The notes beneath the pieces are model-generated. The model did not search any database. It worked only from the letters and a program-made list of their open reading frames with translations, and had not been told where the DNA came from. Shown here one piece after another: positions 26,301-33,213 of a stretch of 64,000 nt of DNA (the stretch's first letter is position 1; each line of letters starts with the position of its first letter). The stretch comes from Ferrimonas balearica DSM 9799 (GTDB lineage Bacteria; Pseudomonadota; Gammaproteobacteria; Enterobacterales; Shewanellaceae). The stretch spans positions 1,426,001 through 1,490,000 of the forward strand of contig NC_014541.1 of assembly GCF_000148645.1 (NCBI RefSeq), in the 5' to 3' direction. The position numbers and the translations under genes were made by a program.

Positions 26301-26530
26301 TGGCATCCGGCGCCGGGGCAGAAACCCGCTTCGTCATCGGTGTGGTGGTGCTCAGTGGCATCCTGTTGGCCACCTTCTTCACCCTTTTGGTGATCCCGGT
26401 GGTGTATGGCCTGCTGGCCCGCCACACCAACAGCCCGGAGTTCGTAACCCGACAGCTCGAGCAGCAGCTGGCTGACGACAATACCGTGCTGATGAAGCGG
26501 CGATCATCGCAGCGTCCCACCGGAACCTGA
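23387..26530 (+). CDS. RND-family efflux permease (HAE1 type) 2
   Basis: 1047 residues with the standard RND layout: LSVKRPVLASVISLLL start, two large periplasmic loops, and TM4 with the Asp pair (GMVVDDAIVMLEN). It shares most motifs with pump 1 at 13195-16296 but differs in the loops, so the two likely have different substrates. It is coupled to adaptor 2 and followed by a strong terminator. Confidence 0.94.
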   Translation: MVLTDLSVKRPVLASVISLLLIAFGLVAFDKLPLREYPNIDPPVVDISTSYRGASAAVVETKITRVIEDRVAGVEGIRNISSTSRDGRSSVTLEFNVGRDIDAAANDVRDRISRVLDNLPEEADPPEVQKASGSSEVIMWLNLVSDRMDTLQLTDYARRYLVDRFSVIDGVANVRVGGGKVYAVRVWVDRQKLASRGLTVTDIEDALRADNVELPAGSIESQSRLFSVRVQRSFIHPDDFAKLVIGSGPDGYLIRLADVAQVELDTEEERIAFRGNLQDMIGLGVTRQSTANTLEVAEQVHQLVDELNKSLPAGMEIKRSYDSSVFIQASIDEVYRTLFIAMALVVVVIYLFLGSVRAMLIPAVTVPVSLIGTFIVLYALGFSINLLTLLAMILAIGMVVDDAIVMLENIHSRIEQGEPPLKAAFLGARQVGFAIVATTAVLVAVFLPIGFLEGDLGKLFREFSIAMSAAVILSSVVALSLSPMMGSKLLKPVENEPWLVRKIDAGVEWLKGIYRRALEAWIQRPVLVVVILIGALGGSGWLFSKLPSEFAPKEDRGSMFLIVNGPQGATYEFMKPYMDEIEHRLMPLVEAGEIKRLLIRAPRGFGRTEDFSGGMAIIVLEDWAERRSAFEIIGDIRGRLSDLAGVRAFPVMRQAFGRGVGKPVQFVIGGGSYEELAQWRDLLMAEAANNPALVGLDHDYKETKPQLRVVIDRERAGDLGVSIRAIGRTLESMLGSRLVTTFEQRGEEYDVIIEGQRDRQNTAADLASLYVRSSRSGELIPLSSLVSVEEYADAPRLNRYNRVRAITLEANLADGYTLGEALNYLNGLVAELLPADVVVSYKGASQDHQESGGSVAFVFALALVVVFLVLAAQFESYIHPLVIMLTVPLATFGALLGLYFTDQSLNIYSQIGIIMLIGLAAKNGILIVEFANQLRDRGVPFEQAIIDAAAARLRPILMTGITTAAGAVPLVLASGAGAETRFVIGVVVLSGILLATFFTLLVIPVVYGLLARHTNSPEFVTRQLEQQLADDNTVLMKRRSSQRPTGT

Positions 26531-26554
26531 AAACCTTACTGACGCAATACACAC

Positions 26555-26583
26555 AACGCCTCGCTCCATCGAGGCGTTTTTTT
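26555..26583 (+). terminator. Intrinsic terminator after RND pump 2
   Basis: AACGCCTCG/CGAGGCGTT stem with 6-nt loop and a run of seven T. Confidence 0.92.
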
Positions 26584-26660
26584 ATTGTCGTTGACGGCGG
26601 CTTGGAATAATTTAGTGAAGGCTTAATTTGGATAAGCCATGATTTAAAAGGGAATTTTCA

Positions 26661-26975
26661 ATGAAGAAAACCATGATTATGGGGGCGGTGCTGATTGGCC
26701 TGACCGGCTGCTCTACGGTCACCATCAAGCCCGATCCGACGGTGGTGGTGAACAAAACCCCCAGCTACGAGGACTCACGCCACTTCTTTTTTTGGGGCCT
26801 GGCTGGTGAAGAGCGGGTCAATGTCAGTGAGGTCTGTGAAGGCCAGCCGGCACAGATGCAGAGCCAGCAAACCTTTCTCGATGGCCTGTTTGGCGGCCTG
26901 ACCCTGGGGATCTACGCCCCGCATTCCGTGAAAGTCTGGTGTCAGGACACGGTGATCAACAAGGAGGGCGTATGA
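26661..26975 (+). CDS. Bor-like small lipoprotein 1
   Basis: 104 residues with a lipobox (LIGLTGC). The mature part resembles the Bor/Iss family of phage- and plasmid-borne outer-membrane lipoproteins: HFFFWGLAGEE..VNVSEVC, then FLDGLFGGLTLGIYAPHSVKVWC. The two Cys residues may form a disulfide. Bor proteins are linked to serum resistance in E. coli; no such role is implied here. The stop overlaps the next gene (ATGA), forming a two-gene operon of related lipoproteins. Confidence 0.75.
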   Translation: MKKTMIMGAVLIGLTGCSTVTIKPDPTVVVNKTPSYEDSRHFFFWGLAGEERVNVSEVCEGQPAQMQSQQTFLDGLFGGLTLGIYAPHSVKVWCQDTVINKEGV

Positions 26976-27274
26976 AGCGCATCACTCTGGCGATGATCGC
27001 CACCCTGGCGCTGACCGGCTGCCACACCATCCATTTCGATTATCAGGAACCGGTGGTCAGCAATGCGGCAAAGAGCACCGATGAGTGGCACCACAATGTG
27101 GCGTTGGCGTTGGTGGAGGTCAGCAAACCGGTGGACTTGGCGCAAAACTGTGGCGCCAATGGCTGGGCGTCGGTGAAGACCGAAACCACCTTCCTCAATG
27201 GCTTGCCTGTTGCGGTGATCCCCTACCTGGGGCTGATCTGGACGCCCAAAACGGCAACGGTGCAGTGCCAATAA
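26972..27274 (+). CDS. Bor-like small lipoprotein 2
   Basis: 100 residues from ATG at 26972, preceded by a near-perfect AAGGAGGG at 26961-26968. Lipobox LTGC. The mature part is laid out like its upstream neighbour (VDLAQNCGANGWASVKTETTFLNGL, then a Pro/Ile/Leu stretch and TVQC at the end), so the two probably arose by tandem duplication and divergence. An intrinsic terminator follows. Confidence 0.75.
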   Translation: MKRITLAMIATLALTGCHTIHFDYQEPVVSNAAKSTDEWHHNVALALVEVSKPVDLAQNCGANGWASVKTETTFLNGLPVAVIPYLGLIWTPKTATVQCQ

Positions 27275-27294
27275 CGGACTCAGCGCCAAACGAG

Positions 27295-27322
27295 AACGCC
27301 CCGCGATTGCGGGGCGTTTTTT
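27295..27322 (+). terminator. Intrinsic terminator
   Basis: AACGCCCCGC-GATT-GCGGGGCGTTTTTT, immediately after the lipoprotein pair. Confidence 0.93.
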
Positions 27323-27340
27323 CTGCTGCGTTGCCTGATT

Positions 27341-27541
27341 TTACTTGTTGGGGTGGATCAGGCTCTGTTTGTCGTAACGGACGTTCAGCAGTTTGCACAG
27401 TCGATGGGTGCGGCCTTGCTCCACCATACAGTGGGTATCGTGCATCGGATCAAGCTCCGGTGCGCAGTTGGGGTCAAAATTGGACCGGGTAGACGCTTTG
27501 GTCACTTTGGTCATCATTTTTACGCGGTGCATTGTGGTCAT
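27341..27541 (-). CDS. Small hypothetical protein, Cys-containing
   Basis: 66 residues. It is not recognised. The case for a real gene is an excellent Shine-Dalgarno (GGGAGG, 5 nt before the ATG on the minus strand), a position between terminators, and a protein-like mix of residues with three Cys (PNCAPELDP, DTHCMVEQ, RLCKLL). No signal peptide or transmembrane helix is seen. The basic N-terminus and Cys/His content could suit metal or nucleic-acid binding, but that is speculation. Confidence 0.55.
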   Translation of the reverse strand: MTTMHRVKMMTKVTKASTRSNFDPNCAPELDPMHDTHCMVEQGRTHRLCKLLNVRYDKQSLIHPNK

Positions 27542-27660
27542 GGTGGCCTCCCAAAAACTGGCGTTTAATCGATAATTTGCTTCTCATTTTGGTGATCTGC
27601 CATACGACTGTAACAAAGGGCTGTTAGAGCCACCAAATAAATCCCTCACAATTCATCGAA

Positions 27661-27674
27661 CTGTAATATTACAG
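27661..27674. promoter_or_regulatory. Perfect 14-bp palindrome, possible operator
   Basis: CTGTAATATTACAG, self-complementary over its full length. It lies in the 218-bp gap about 120 bp upstream of the small minus-strand gene ending at 27341. The regulator is unknown. Confidence 0.45.
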
Positions 27675-27712
27675 TGCTAAAGGCTGTGTCAGGGTTCACA
27701 TTTCTCCGGCCA

Positions 27713-27740
27713 CAAAAAAGCGGGCCATTCAGCCCGCTCG
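27713..27740 (-). terminator. Intrinsic terminator of the beta-barrel gene
   Basis: On the minus strand AGCGGGCT-GAATG-GCCCGCT followed by TTTTTT, 20 nt after the stop at 27760. Confidence 0.88.
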
Positions 27741-27759
27741 TTGTCTGGTCGATCTCTGC

Positions 27760-28299
27760 TCAGAATCGGTAGTCGATCGCCAAGCCAACCCGCTGGCTGT
27801 CTTCCACGGTCAGGCCCATCTTGTCGTAATCCATGTCCAGATACTGATAACGCAGCTCTGCACTCCAGTTGCTGGTCAGGTTGTATTGCAGACCCGCCTG
27901 GCCACCCCAGGTGAAATCGTTGCTGTTCTTACCCTGAAGTTTGTTGCCTACGCCCCCCATGGAGATACCGGCAAAGGCGTTGAGACGGCCATCATTGGTC
28001 AACGGCATCAGGTAATCGTAAGAGGCCAGGAACAGGTGCTGCTCGTGCTTGTAGCGGGTGTCGTCCCGGTTGAAGCTGTCCTCTTTGTAGCTGTAGGTGC
28101 CCATCACCCGGTGGTGGTCAGACAGGATGGCGCCAACCCGGCCCTCGTAGTAGAGATCATCGCTGTCCTTTCGAACGTCACCTTTGATGGTGTCCTGCTG
28201 GTAGCCCATACCGAAACCAACAAAGTAGTCGACGTCATTGGCCATGGCAGGCAGGCTGAAAAGACCGGTCATCATTACCGCAGCAGTAAGCTTTTTCAT
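27760..28299 (-). CDS. Small outer-membrane beta-barrel protein
   Basis: 179 residues with a signal peptide ending at SLPAMA. The mature chain of about 160 residues alternates hydrophobic and polar residues in eight predicted strands with aromatic girdles (YFVGFGMGYQQ, LYYEGRVGAIL, HLFLASYDYLMPL, WSAELRYQYLDM) and ends in Phe (AIDYRF), the BAM recognition signal. It fits the OmpA-transmembrane-like/OmpX-like eight-strand class. The ligand is unknown. GAGGAAC precedes the ATG. Confidence 0.82.
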   Translation of the reverse strand: MKKLTAAVMMTGLFSLPAMANDVDYFVGFGMGYQQDTIKGDVRKDSDDLYYEGRVGAILSDHHRVMGTYSYKEDSFNRDDTRYKHEQHLFLASYDYLMPLTNDGRLNAFAGISMGGVGNKLQGKNSNDFTWGGQAGLQYNLTSNWSAELRYQYLDMDYDKMGLTVEDSQRVGLAIDYRF

Positions 28300-28427
28300 C
28301 AGGAGTTCCTCTCGTTATCTGTTTTGACGAGTTCATCCTAGAGCTTTGACTCTGAACGTTTTCTGTACTGGGGGCAGGGTGCTGACCGGGTCAGGAGAGG
28401 GGTTCAGCTGACGTTGAGATTGGGTCT

Positions 28428-28473
28428 GGTTTGAGTTCAGTTTGTACTGTTATCGAGGTTTGAATTCGGTTTG
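28428..28473. repeat. Pair of 17-bp direct repeats upstream of the beta-barrel gene
   Basis: GGTTTGAGTTCAGTTTG at 28428 and GGTTTGAATTCGGTTTG at 28457 differ at two positions and start 29 bp apart. Their position upstream of the barrel gene (start 28299) suggests binding sites for a regulator, but no known consensus is matched. Confidence 0.4.
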
Positions 28474-28492
28474 GCCGGGGTAAAAACTCATT

Positions 28493-28516
28493 CGGGGAGA
28501 GCCAAGGCTCCCCCCG
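28493..28516 (-). terminator. Candidate terminator after the DUF2897 gene
   Basis: CGGGGGGAGCC/CTCTCCCCG stem on the minus strand, with a TTTTT run a few bases further on. Weaker than the other terminators because the T run is not adjacent. Confidence 0.45.
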
Positions 28517-28550
28517 AGGGTTGAGGGGGCAAAGGGAGTGTCAGCACGGC

Positions 28551-28793
28551 TTACTTCCAGTCGTCCTTATCCCACTCATCTTTTTTCCAGTCCTGTTTGC
28601 CCCAGTCGTCCTTGTCATAATCGGACGGCGCGTTGTCGGATTTCTTGCTGTCGTCCTCATCGGACTTGAGCTTGCCCTTTCGGCCAAGAAACGGCGGCAG
28701 CTTCATATTGGCGGTATGCTTCAACACCATCAGGTTGCTCAGGATCACGCCAATCACCAGGGCGATCAGCAACCACAGTTCCCATTTTTCCAT
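28551..28793 (-). CDS. DUF2897 single-pass membrane protein
   Basis: 80 residues with one N-terminal transmembrane helix (WELWLLIALVIGVILSNLMVL) and KHTANMKLPP, the DUF2897 signature. The cytoplasmic tail is Asp/Lys-rich and ends in a degenerate repeat of KDDW/KQDW/KDEW/KDDW. Function is unknown. It is followed by a candidate terminator and preceded by the cysteine hydrolase gene on the same strand. Confidence 0.75.
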   Translation of the reverse strand: MEKWELWLLIALVIGVILSNLMVLKHTANMKLPPFLGRKGKLKSDEDDSKKSDNAPSDYDKDDWGKQDWKKDEWDKDDWK

Positions 28794-28816
28794 GATCTCT
28801 CTCGGGCGAGGGTCGT

Positions 28817-29371
28817 TCAGTTAGGATCGTTCAGCGCCAGACAGTCTGCCAGTGAAAGCAGGTTAACGCCAAAATTGGCCATATCCTCAAGGTTGGCATC
28901 CGCCACAGCCTGATTCTGGGCGGAACAGCCCTCCACCAACACCGACAGCGGCAGGTCACGATTAACCGCATCGTGGACGGTGGCCCGCAGGCAGTTGGGC
29001 AACTGGGTGCCACACAGAATGATTTCAGGCCAGTTCAGGCTGTTCAGCACCTCATCCATGGCGGTTTGATAAAACGCGCTAAAGCGGGTTTTAACCACTA
29101 CCAACTCCCCCTCAATCGGCGTCAGTTCCGGCACGATCTCCGCCCCCCAGGTGCCTGAAACACAAACCGGGCGGCCTTTACGGAAGGGTTCGGTGTTGAG
29201 GCCGGCCGGGTCGTGTTCACGGACGACGTGTATCACCGGCCAGCCCTGTTGGCGGGCATGGGCCAGGGCGGCGGCAATGGCCGGTACGCTGGGCAGAGCC
29301 TGCGCCACGCAAGCGGCGCCGTCCGGAGAAACGAAATCTTGTTGCATGTCGACAATCATCAATGCGGGCAT
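28817..29371 (-). CDS. Isochorismatase-family cysteine hydrolase
   Basis: 184 residues from the second ATG (29371), which has AAGGAC 8 nt upstream; the first ATG at 29377 is too close to that site. Catalytic residues of the family are visible: Asp in ALMIVDMQQDF, Lys in VVVKTRFSAF and Cys in LPNCLRATVHDA. Related enzymes include nicotinamidase and isochorismatases; the motifs alone do not fix the substrate, and the full nicotinamidase metal-binding set is not apparent. Confidence 0.85.
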   Translation of the reverse strand: MPALMIVDMQQDFVSPDGAACVAQALPSVPAIAAALAHARQQGWPVIHVVREHDPAGLNTEPFRKGRPVCVSGTWGAEIVPELTPIEGELVVVKTRFSAFYQTAMDEVLNSLNWPEIILCGTQLPNCLRATVHDAVNRDLPLSVLVEGCSAQNQAVADANLEDMANFGVNLLSLADCLALNDPN

Positions 29372-29733
29372 GGTCATGTCCTTGTTGAACCATCGCTACC
29401 ACATTGCCCCAACCCACTCGTCAGAACAAGGGAAAAGCCCAAAAGCACGGTGCGGTTATTTTTCTGTCATCTGGTGCCGTTATGGTACGGCCCACTCTTC
29501 AGAGGTCGCGCGCGCTCCCTGCCTCACCTCAGTGCTTTGGTCATGGATGATGACCCTCTGTTTCCGGCCTCATTACGAGGCCGGCTTTTTCTCATCCTGA
29601 GCGAAGCGCACTCAGGCTGACCCCATATTGTCCTCGATTTGCGCAACCCCATGGCGACGAACGGTTTTACCGTAGCGTCATCTTGGTTGCTCTGGGTATC
29701 ATGGCCCTTTCCCTGATTTGATCGAGTGATTCG
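29372..29733. other. Intergenic region with orphan hairpins upstream of recC
   Basis: This 362-bp gap separates the hydrolase (leftward) and recC (rightward). It holds a hairpin at 29539-29555 (GGTCAT/ATGACC) and, just after, a rightward terminator at 29564-29590. No credible ORF ends there, so a short RNA or a recC leader is possible. Nothing else was recognised. Confidence 0.5.
29564..29590 (+). terminator. Orphan intrinsic terminator upstream of recC
   Basis: CCGGCCTC-ATTAC-GAGGCCGG followed by CTTTTT. It ends about 145 bp before recC with no gene assigned upstream on this strand. Confidence 0.85.
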
Positions 29734-32700
29734 ATGTCCGCCTGTTTGCCCCCGTCCGAGCCGCTGAACAACGGCCTGATGATGATCCATGGCAACCGCA
29801 TGGAAACCCTGCGTGACCTGGTTGTAGAGTGGATCAAATCACACCCGCTGGCGCCACTGGAAAACGAGGTGTTTCTGGTGCAGTCCAACGGTATGGCCCA
29901 GTGGCTGAAGCTGGCACTGGCCGCTGACAGCGGCATCGGCATCGCCGCCGCGCTACAGATGCAGCTGCCCTCCCGGTTTATCTGGCAACTCTATCGTCAG
30001 GTGCTGGGCGCGGACGCGGTACCCAAAGACTCACCGTTCGATAAGCCACTGCTGCGCTGGCGCCTGCTGCGCTTATTGCCGGGCCTGCTGGATCGTCCCG
30101 CGTTTGCGCCGTTACAGCGTTTCCTTGAAGACGACCCGGACCTGCGCAAGCGTGACCAGCTGGCGGAGCAACTCGCCGACCTGTTTGACCAGTACCAGGT
30201 GTACCGGGCTGACTGGCTCGCGGCCTGGGCCCGGGGCGAAGATGAGCTGATCAACGCCACCGGTTTCCGCAACCCGCTGCCGTCGGAGCAGCTGTGGCAG
30301 CCGGAACTGTGGCGGGCCATCCTGGCGGATATGAATGACGCGGAGCGTGATACCAGCCGGGCCATGCTGCACCAGCAGGTGGTGGACCGATTGCGCCAGG
30401 GGCCGCCGCCGGTGGGTTTGCCCCGCCGCATCGTGGTGTTTGGCATCTCTACGCTGCCCTCCCAGATGATTGAAGCGCTGGCCGCGCTGGCCCAGCACTG
30501 CCAGATCCTGCTGTGTGTGCAGAACCCCTGTCAGCACTTCTGGGGCGACATCATTGAGCAGAAAGACCTGCTTCGGGCCCAGCTCAGCCGCGCCCGTCAC
30601 CAGCGTAAGCCGGGACTGGCGGCGGAGCTGGACCCCGCCGCCCAGCACGCGGAGGTGAATCCTCTGCTGGCGGCCTGGGGTAAGCAGGGCCGGGACTACA
30701 TCGGCATGCTGTACGGCTACGACCAGCCGGAGGCGTACCAGGGCCAGTTCAACAGCATCGATCTGTTTGAAGACCCGCTGTCCGACAGCGATGGTCGCCT
30801 GCTGCACCGGATCCAGGCGGGCATCTTCGAGCTGGAGCCCACCCCGGCGCCGCCGATGAGGGTGGACCCGGACGACGACTCGGTGCGCTTTACCCTGGCC
30901 CACAGTCGCCAGCGCGAAGTGGAGATCCTGCAGGACCACCTGCTCAAACGCTTTGCCGAGGACCCCAGCCTGACCCCCACCGACGTCATCGTGATGATGC
31001 CGGACGTGAGCCAGTACGCGCCCCATATCGAAGCGGTCTTTGGTCAGGTGGAGCGGGATGACCCGCGCCATCTGCCCTTTACCATTGCCGACCGGCCCCA
31101 GCGCGGCCAGCAGGTGCTGGTGCTGGCACTGGAGCGCCTGCTGAGCCTGTCCCAGGCCCGCTTTACCGTGTCCGAGTTGCTGGACCTGCTGGCGGTGCCC
31201 GCCCTGCGTGCCCGCTTTGGCATTGACGAAAGCCAGCTGCCGCTGCTGCAACGCTGGGTGGAGGACGCCGGGGTGCGCTGGGGGCTGGATGCCGCTCAAC
31301 GCGCCACCCTCGACCTGCCCGATAACCTCGACCAGAACACCTGGGCCTTTGGCCTTAAGCGGATGCTGCTGGGTTACGCAGTGGGGCAGGGCGACGCCTG
31401 GGCCGGGATTGAGCCGTTCGAAGAGATTGGCGGCCTGGATGCCGCGCTGGTGGGTGGCCTGGCCCGTCTGCTGGATAAGTTGGAGGGGTTCTGGACCCAG
31501 CTGGGACAAAGCCACACCCCCGCCGCCTGGGCACAACATCTGCGCCGCCTCTGTGCCGAACTGTTCCGTCCCCAGGACGAAGAGGAAACGGTGATTCTCG
31601 CCCGCCTCGATGAGGCGCTGGCGCAGTGGCTGGAAGCCTGTGAACAGGGGGGCAGCACCGATCCCCTGCCGATCACCGTGGTGCGCGAAGTCTGCCTGTC
31701 GCCGTTCGGTGAAGAGGGCGTGTCCCAACGCTTCCTGGCCGGCAAGATCAACTTCGGCACCCTGATGCCGATGCGGGCTATTCCCTTTAAGCAGGTGTGC
31801 CTGCTGGGCCTGAACGACGAAGACTATCCGCGCAGCCGTCCGGCCATGGACTTTGACCTGCTGGCGGCCGCAGGCTGGCCCGATGGCCGTGGCCAGCCCA
31901 TTGCCAACCAGTACCGACCCGGAGATCGCTCCCGTCGTGAGGATGACCGCTACCTGTTCCTGGAAGCACTGATGGCGGCCCGGGATCAGATCTACTTCAG
32001 CTACGTGGGCCGCAACGCGCGGGATAACGCGGAGCGCACCCCATCGGTATTGCTGGGCCAGTTGATGGACCACCTGCGGGCGGGCTACTGCCTTGAAGAC
32101 GGTGAAGATCTGGTCGAGCACCTCACCACCGTGCACCCGCTGCAGCCCTTCAGCCGTGCCTATTTCAGTGGCACCGAAGGGAGCCTGCACACCTTCGCCC
32201 GGGAGTGGTTTGACGCCCATCAGGGCCACGTTGAGACCGAAAGTCCGGCTTTGCCGGTCTGGCAGCCTCAGGCCCCCATCACCCTGACCGACCTCGCATC
32301 GCTGCTGCGTGACCCGGTGCGGCTGCTGATGACCCGGCGCCTCGGCATCTGGTTTGGTGATGACACCGAAGCGGCGGAAGACCTTGAACCCTTTGCCCTG
32401 GATGGCCTCACCAGCTTCCAGATCCGCGATGAGCTGATGACCGTGCTGCGCCAGCACCCGGAGCAAACCGGGCCGCAGCGGGCCCAGTTGCTGGCCCAGC
32501 GCATCGGCCGTTTGGGTGGCCGCGGACAACTGCCCTTTGGCGCCTTCGCCGAACTGGCCACCGACCACCTGGCCGAACCCACCCTGGCCGCCTTTGAGCG
32601 TGCCCAGCAACTGGCCGGACAGTGGCAGCTGGCGGACGATCTGGAGTGCTACCACAAGCATGGTGCGCTGGTGCTGGAGGACTGGCTCAGCGACCTGTAC

Positions 32701-33213
32701 CAGACCGGTGGCAGCCACTTCCGACTGCGGGTTCTGCCCCAGTCCATCGGCCAGCGTGGTCAGCTGAAAAACCCGATGCACGGGCTCGACCTCTACCTGG
32801 GCCATCTGGTGGGCTGTGCCGCCGGATTGAGCCTGACCAGTTATTTGGTGGGGGCGGACACCGCGTTCTGCCTGCCGCCGTTGCCGCGTAACGCGGCACA
32901 GCAACAGTTGAGCGCCCTGATGGATCACTACCTGAACGCCATGACCGCGCCCCAGCCGGTGGCCCCCCGTGCGGCCCTGGCCTACCTGGCCGAGCTGGAG
33001 AAATCCGGTGACGAGGACGACCGCGCCGCGCTGGATAAGGCCGAACTGGCCTACGAGGGCGGCTTTGCCCTTACCGGTGACCGCGACCGCAGCCCCTACC
33101 TGCGTCGTCAGTATCCGGCGTTTGCCGACCTGCGCGACACCGAATTCCCCGCGCTGGCTCAGGCGTTGTACCAGCCGCTGCGTGAGATGGAGGAGGTGAC
33201 CCATGGCGCATAA
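29734..33213 (+). CDS. recC: Exodeoxyribonuclease V subunit gamma (RecC)
   Basis: 1159 residues, near the usual size (E. coli 1122). RecC holds the RecBCD complex together and recognises Chi. The N-terminus (IHGNRMETLRDLVVEWI...FLVQSNGMAQWLKLALA) and the FGISTLPSQMIEALAALA and MRAIPFKQVCLLGLNDEDYPR segments are characteristic. ATG at 29734 is used; ATG at 29779/29782 would match the E. coli N-terminus better but has no visible ribosome site. It overlaps recB by 11 nt. The gene order recC-recB-recD lacks the ptrA found between recC and recB in E. coli. Confidence 0.95.
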   Translation: MSACLPPSEPLNNGLMMIHGNRMETLRDLVVEWIKSHPLAPLENEVFLVQSNGMAQWLKLALAADSGIGIAAALQMQLPSRFIWQLYRQVLGADAVPKDSPFDKPLLRWRLLRLLPGLLDRPAFAPLQRFLEDDPDLRKRDQLAEQLADLFDQYQVYRADWLAAWARGEDELINATGFRNPLPSEQLWQPELWRAILADMNDAERDTSRAMLHQQVVDRLRQGPPPVGLPRRIVVFGISTLPSQMIEALAALAQHCQILLCVQNPCQHFWGDIIEQKDLLRAQLSRARHQRKPGLAAELDPAAQHAEVNPLLAAWGKQGRDYIGMLYGYDQPEAYQGQFNSIDLFEDPLSDSDGRLLHRIQAGIFELEPTPAPPMRVDPDDDSVRFTLAHSRQREVEILQDHLLKRFAEDPSLTPTDVIVMMPDVSQYAPHIEAVFGQVERDDPRHLPFTIADRPQRGQQVLVLALERLLSLSQARFTVSELLDLLAVPALRARFGIDESQLPLLQRWVEDAGVRWGLDAAQRATLDLPDNLDQNTWAFGLKRMLLGYAVGQGDAWAGIEPFEEIGGLDAALVGGLARLLDKLEGFWTQLGQSHTPAAWAQHLRRLCAELFRPQDEEETVILARLDEALAQWLEACEQGGSTDPLPITVVREVCLSPFGEEGVSQRFLAGKINFGTLMPMRAIPFKQVCLLGLNDEDYPRSRPAMDFDLLAAAGWPDGRGQPIANQYRPGDRSRREDDRYLFLEALMAARDQIYFSYVGRNARDNAERTPSVLLGQLMDHLRAGYCLEDGEDLVEHLTTVHPLQPFSRAYFSGTEGSLHTFAREWFDAHQGHVETESPALPVWQPQAPITLTDLASLLRDPVRLLMTRRLGIWFGDDTEAAEDLEPFALDGLTSFQIRDELMTVLRQHPEQTGPQRAQLLAQRIGRLGGRGQLPFGAFAELATDHLAEPTLAAFERAQQLAGQWQLADDLECYHKHGALVLEDWLSDLYQTGGSHFRLRVLPQSIGQRGQLKNPMHGLDLYLGHLVGCAAGLSLTSYLVGADTAFCLPPLPRNAAQQQLSALMDHYLNAMTAPQPVAPRAALAYLAELEKSGDEDDRAALDKAELAYEGGFALTGDRDRSPYLRRQYPAFADLRDTEFPALAQALYQPLREMEEVTHGA

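Noticed and set aside
29213-29620. 135-residue plus-strand ORF upstream of recC
   Set aside because: It overlaps the hydrolase gene and a terminator; composition is not protein-like.
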